From Trachythela sp. YZ-2020 (taxonomy: Eukaryota; Cnidaria; Anthozoa; Malacalcyonacea; Clavulariidae), in assembly GCA_016169945.1 (NCBI GenBank), contig JADLSH010000050.1, positions 372,001 to 436,000 of the forward strand: DNA of 64,000 nucleotides, given 5' to 3'. Below, piece by piece: positions 62,566 to 64,000 of the stretch. Below the pieces are notes generated by a model. It saw only the letters and a program-made list of their open reading frames with translations. It had not been told where the DNA came from and made no database searches. The position numbers and the translations under genes were made by a program. Positions within the stretch are counted from its first letter, which is position 1, and every line of letters starts with the position of its first letter.

Positions 62566-64000
62566 ACCTGAACCTGAACAAAGACAAATATTGGTCTAAA
62601 TCTCCGATGCTAATCGAAATACTATGGTAAACAAGCAGGGATTAGCTAGAAATAACTTTCATTTCAAAAATATAATGATAAATAAGTTTAAAATGGCTGT
62701 ATTTACTCACGTTTTCGCCACAACGCTAAAATAGAGATTCTCACGTCGTTGCCGTGACGCTGACGGCGAGAGATTTGGATTTGCCATGCGCAGTAAAACT
62801 CGTCCCAGTCCAAACCGAGAGTTACCGTCGCCGTCCCCGTGAAAACGTCGCTTGCTTAAGTTCGCTATTATGTGCAGAGAGGGGGTTTTGAAGTAAATTT
62901 TATTTAGCGCATGGAATTGTGGTCGTGCGCGCTTGCTATGCGCAGAACACAAATTTTAAACTCGCTCAGTTCCATGTCACAGAGTCCATGTACTTTTCGA
63001 TTTTGACGGACGGAGTCTTCGATTTTGACGGACGGAGTCTTCAAGGTAAGATATTTTGTCTTTTGTTTATAAGTTACGTTTACATTTGTTTACTCCTTTT
63101 TGGAAAGTTGGCAATCTCAATTTATATATCTATGAAACGCTGAAGGCACACAATCGATCGCTGCTAGATTCAGTGTCTGTTTATATATAAACTATATATT
63201 CTGCTAATGTGCTATCGACTTTGCTTGAGCTGTTAGTGCTGTAAAGCATGGAAGTCTTACATAGAGATGTCGATCTTTAAAAGGTTTTTCTATCCATTCG
63301 CGTTTGCTTTCTCTTGCTGATTTCCATATTTTGCATCAAGTGATGTTTCATGTATGCCGCTTGACGATTGTGACTCCGCGTGAACTTGACACAAAGTCAC
63401 AGATATGCAATTGATCGTCTAAATTGCCTGACTGAATAATTCTGATTTGTGCAAGGTTTGACCTTTTAAATAGGCTACTGTAGGCATAGAAATATGTTTT
63501 TATTCCTATTTTACAATGGGCTTAATATTTTTGTCTAGTCGCGTTCACATATTATTGTCAGAACAGACAGGGTCTCAGTTCTGCGCGCACTAAGACAAAT
63601 ATTCGAATTGCAATGAGTTGAAATGAGTTGTGCTTTACATGTAGGTGACTCGCATATCCAGAACAGAATGATGGAACAACGCTTTCGTTTATAGCTTTCC
63701 AAATGCAAAATTATTTTGCGCACATGTATATATTTTTAACGCTTTTATAGGCTACAAAAATATGCAAATTTCCTTGCATGGGAAATGCATGGGTTTCATG
63801 TGGGAATTCCATGTGATATTTTGAAAATTTGATGTCTTTCATGTTTCGTGATATATTTAGCTTGTCTCATCCTGCAAACTATGCTAGGGTATGCATCTAC
63901 TGACAGCTCGCAAGCCACTGGGTCAATGCCAATTAATAATTACCGTCTGGCCGTCTACTGAATATAATTTGTGTTGCATATTTGTTTGCATGTTTGTTTC

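Larger units (their letters stand above)
58909..62867. mobile_element. PIF/Harbinger DNA transposon
   Basis: TIRs of about 40 bp start (TA)GCGAACTTAAGCAAGCGACG and end with the reverse complement CGTCGCTTGCTTAAGTTCGC(TA). Flanks are TAA on the left and TTA on the right, near the TWA target expected, so the 3-bp duplication is imperfect. It carries the two hallmark genes, a DDE transposase (+) and a Myb/SANT-like protein (-), in convergent orientation. It interrupts the foldback arm. Confidence 0.85.
58855..64000. mobile_element. Second copy of the foldback-like element's arm, split by a Harbinger insertion, cut by the window end
   Basis: 58855-58908 (CTAATTGCTGCGGAGCGAGC...) and 62868-64000 together match the left arm at 20453-21660 with about 90-95% identity by eye. 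The window ends at GTTTGTTTC, exactly where the hAT insertion begins in the other copy. This copy lacks that hAT element up to the window edge. Its other arm, if present, lies outside. Confidence 0.8.

Overview
This is a 64 kb piece of an AT-rich, intron-containing animal genome, most likely a cnidarian such as a coral, sea anemone or their relatives. That placement rests on the style of the gene and transposon families (a VWD-domain gene, a cnidarian-style zinc-finger/MULE gene, a Penelope-like element, many short inverted-repeat elements). It is not based on any marker gene. Nearly all of the window is mobile DNA, much of it nested.

Layout. 1-1407: four short inverted-repeat elements. 2737-3830: decayed 3' end of a Penelope-like retroelement with a GIY-YIG domain and a hammerhead-like motif. 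3837-7133: minus-strand exons of a VWD-domain gene, part of which lies in a 1.34-kb tandem duplication. 7219-9415: tandem repeats, a 30-bp perfect hairpin and a SINE-like fragment. 9962-19391: a TTAA-flanked element of about 9.4 kb with long inverted ends. It carries a broken multi-exon gene whose middle is deleted, and a second long-TIR element (11268-14081) is nested in it. 20453-26486: a very large inverted-repeat (foldback-like) element containing a hAT-type insertion, satellites and a 5'-truncated LINE. 27943-33703: a BEL/Pao LTR retrotransposon on the minus strand. 34275-40029: an apparently intact multi-exon gene with a C2H2 finger and a MULE-like transposase domain.

40980-56650 is the highlight: a structurally complete Polinton/Maverick virus-like element. 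It has a 6-bp target duplication (TTGAAT), AG...CT termini, terminal inverted repeats of about 375 bp, and 21 tightly packed intronless genes. These encode a protein-primed PolB (one in-frame stop), a retroviral-type integrase with chromodomain, an FtsK/HerA-type packaging ATPase, a probable double-jelly-roll major capsid protein, a penton-like minor capsid protein and many small membrane or virion-like proteins. 58855-64000 is another copy of the long-TIR element's arm, split by a PIF/Harbinger transposon (58909-62867) with its DDE transposase and Myb-like partner.

The best lead in the window is the expression architecture of the Polinton. Practically every gene starts directly at, or a few bases after, an (A)ATAAA motif, giving an AATAAATG-like junction that recalls the TAAAT(G) late promoters of large cytoplasmic DNA viruses. 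Perfect or near-perfect hairpins lie at the ends of the transcription blocks. One small membrane protein ends in overlapping PTAP/PPxY late-domain motifs, another looks myristoylated, and no cysteine protease gene is visible. Together these suggest a virus-like expression and budding programme that deserves direct testing. The second lead is the TTAA-flanked 9.4-kb element with an unfamiliar transposase-like gene family.
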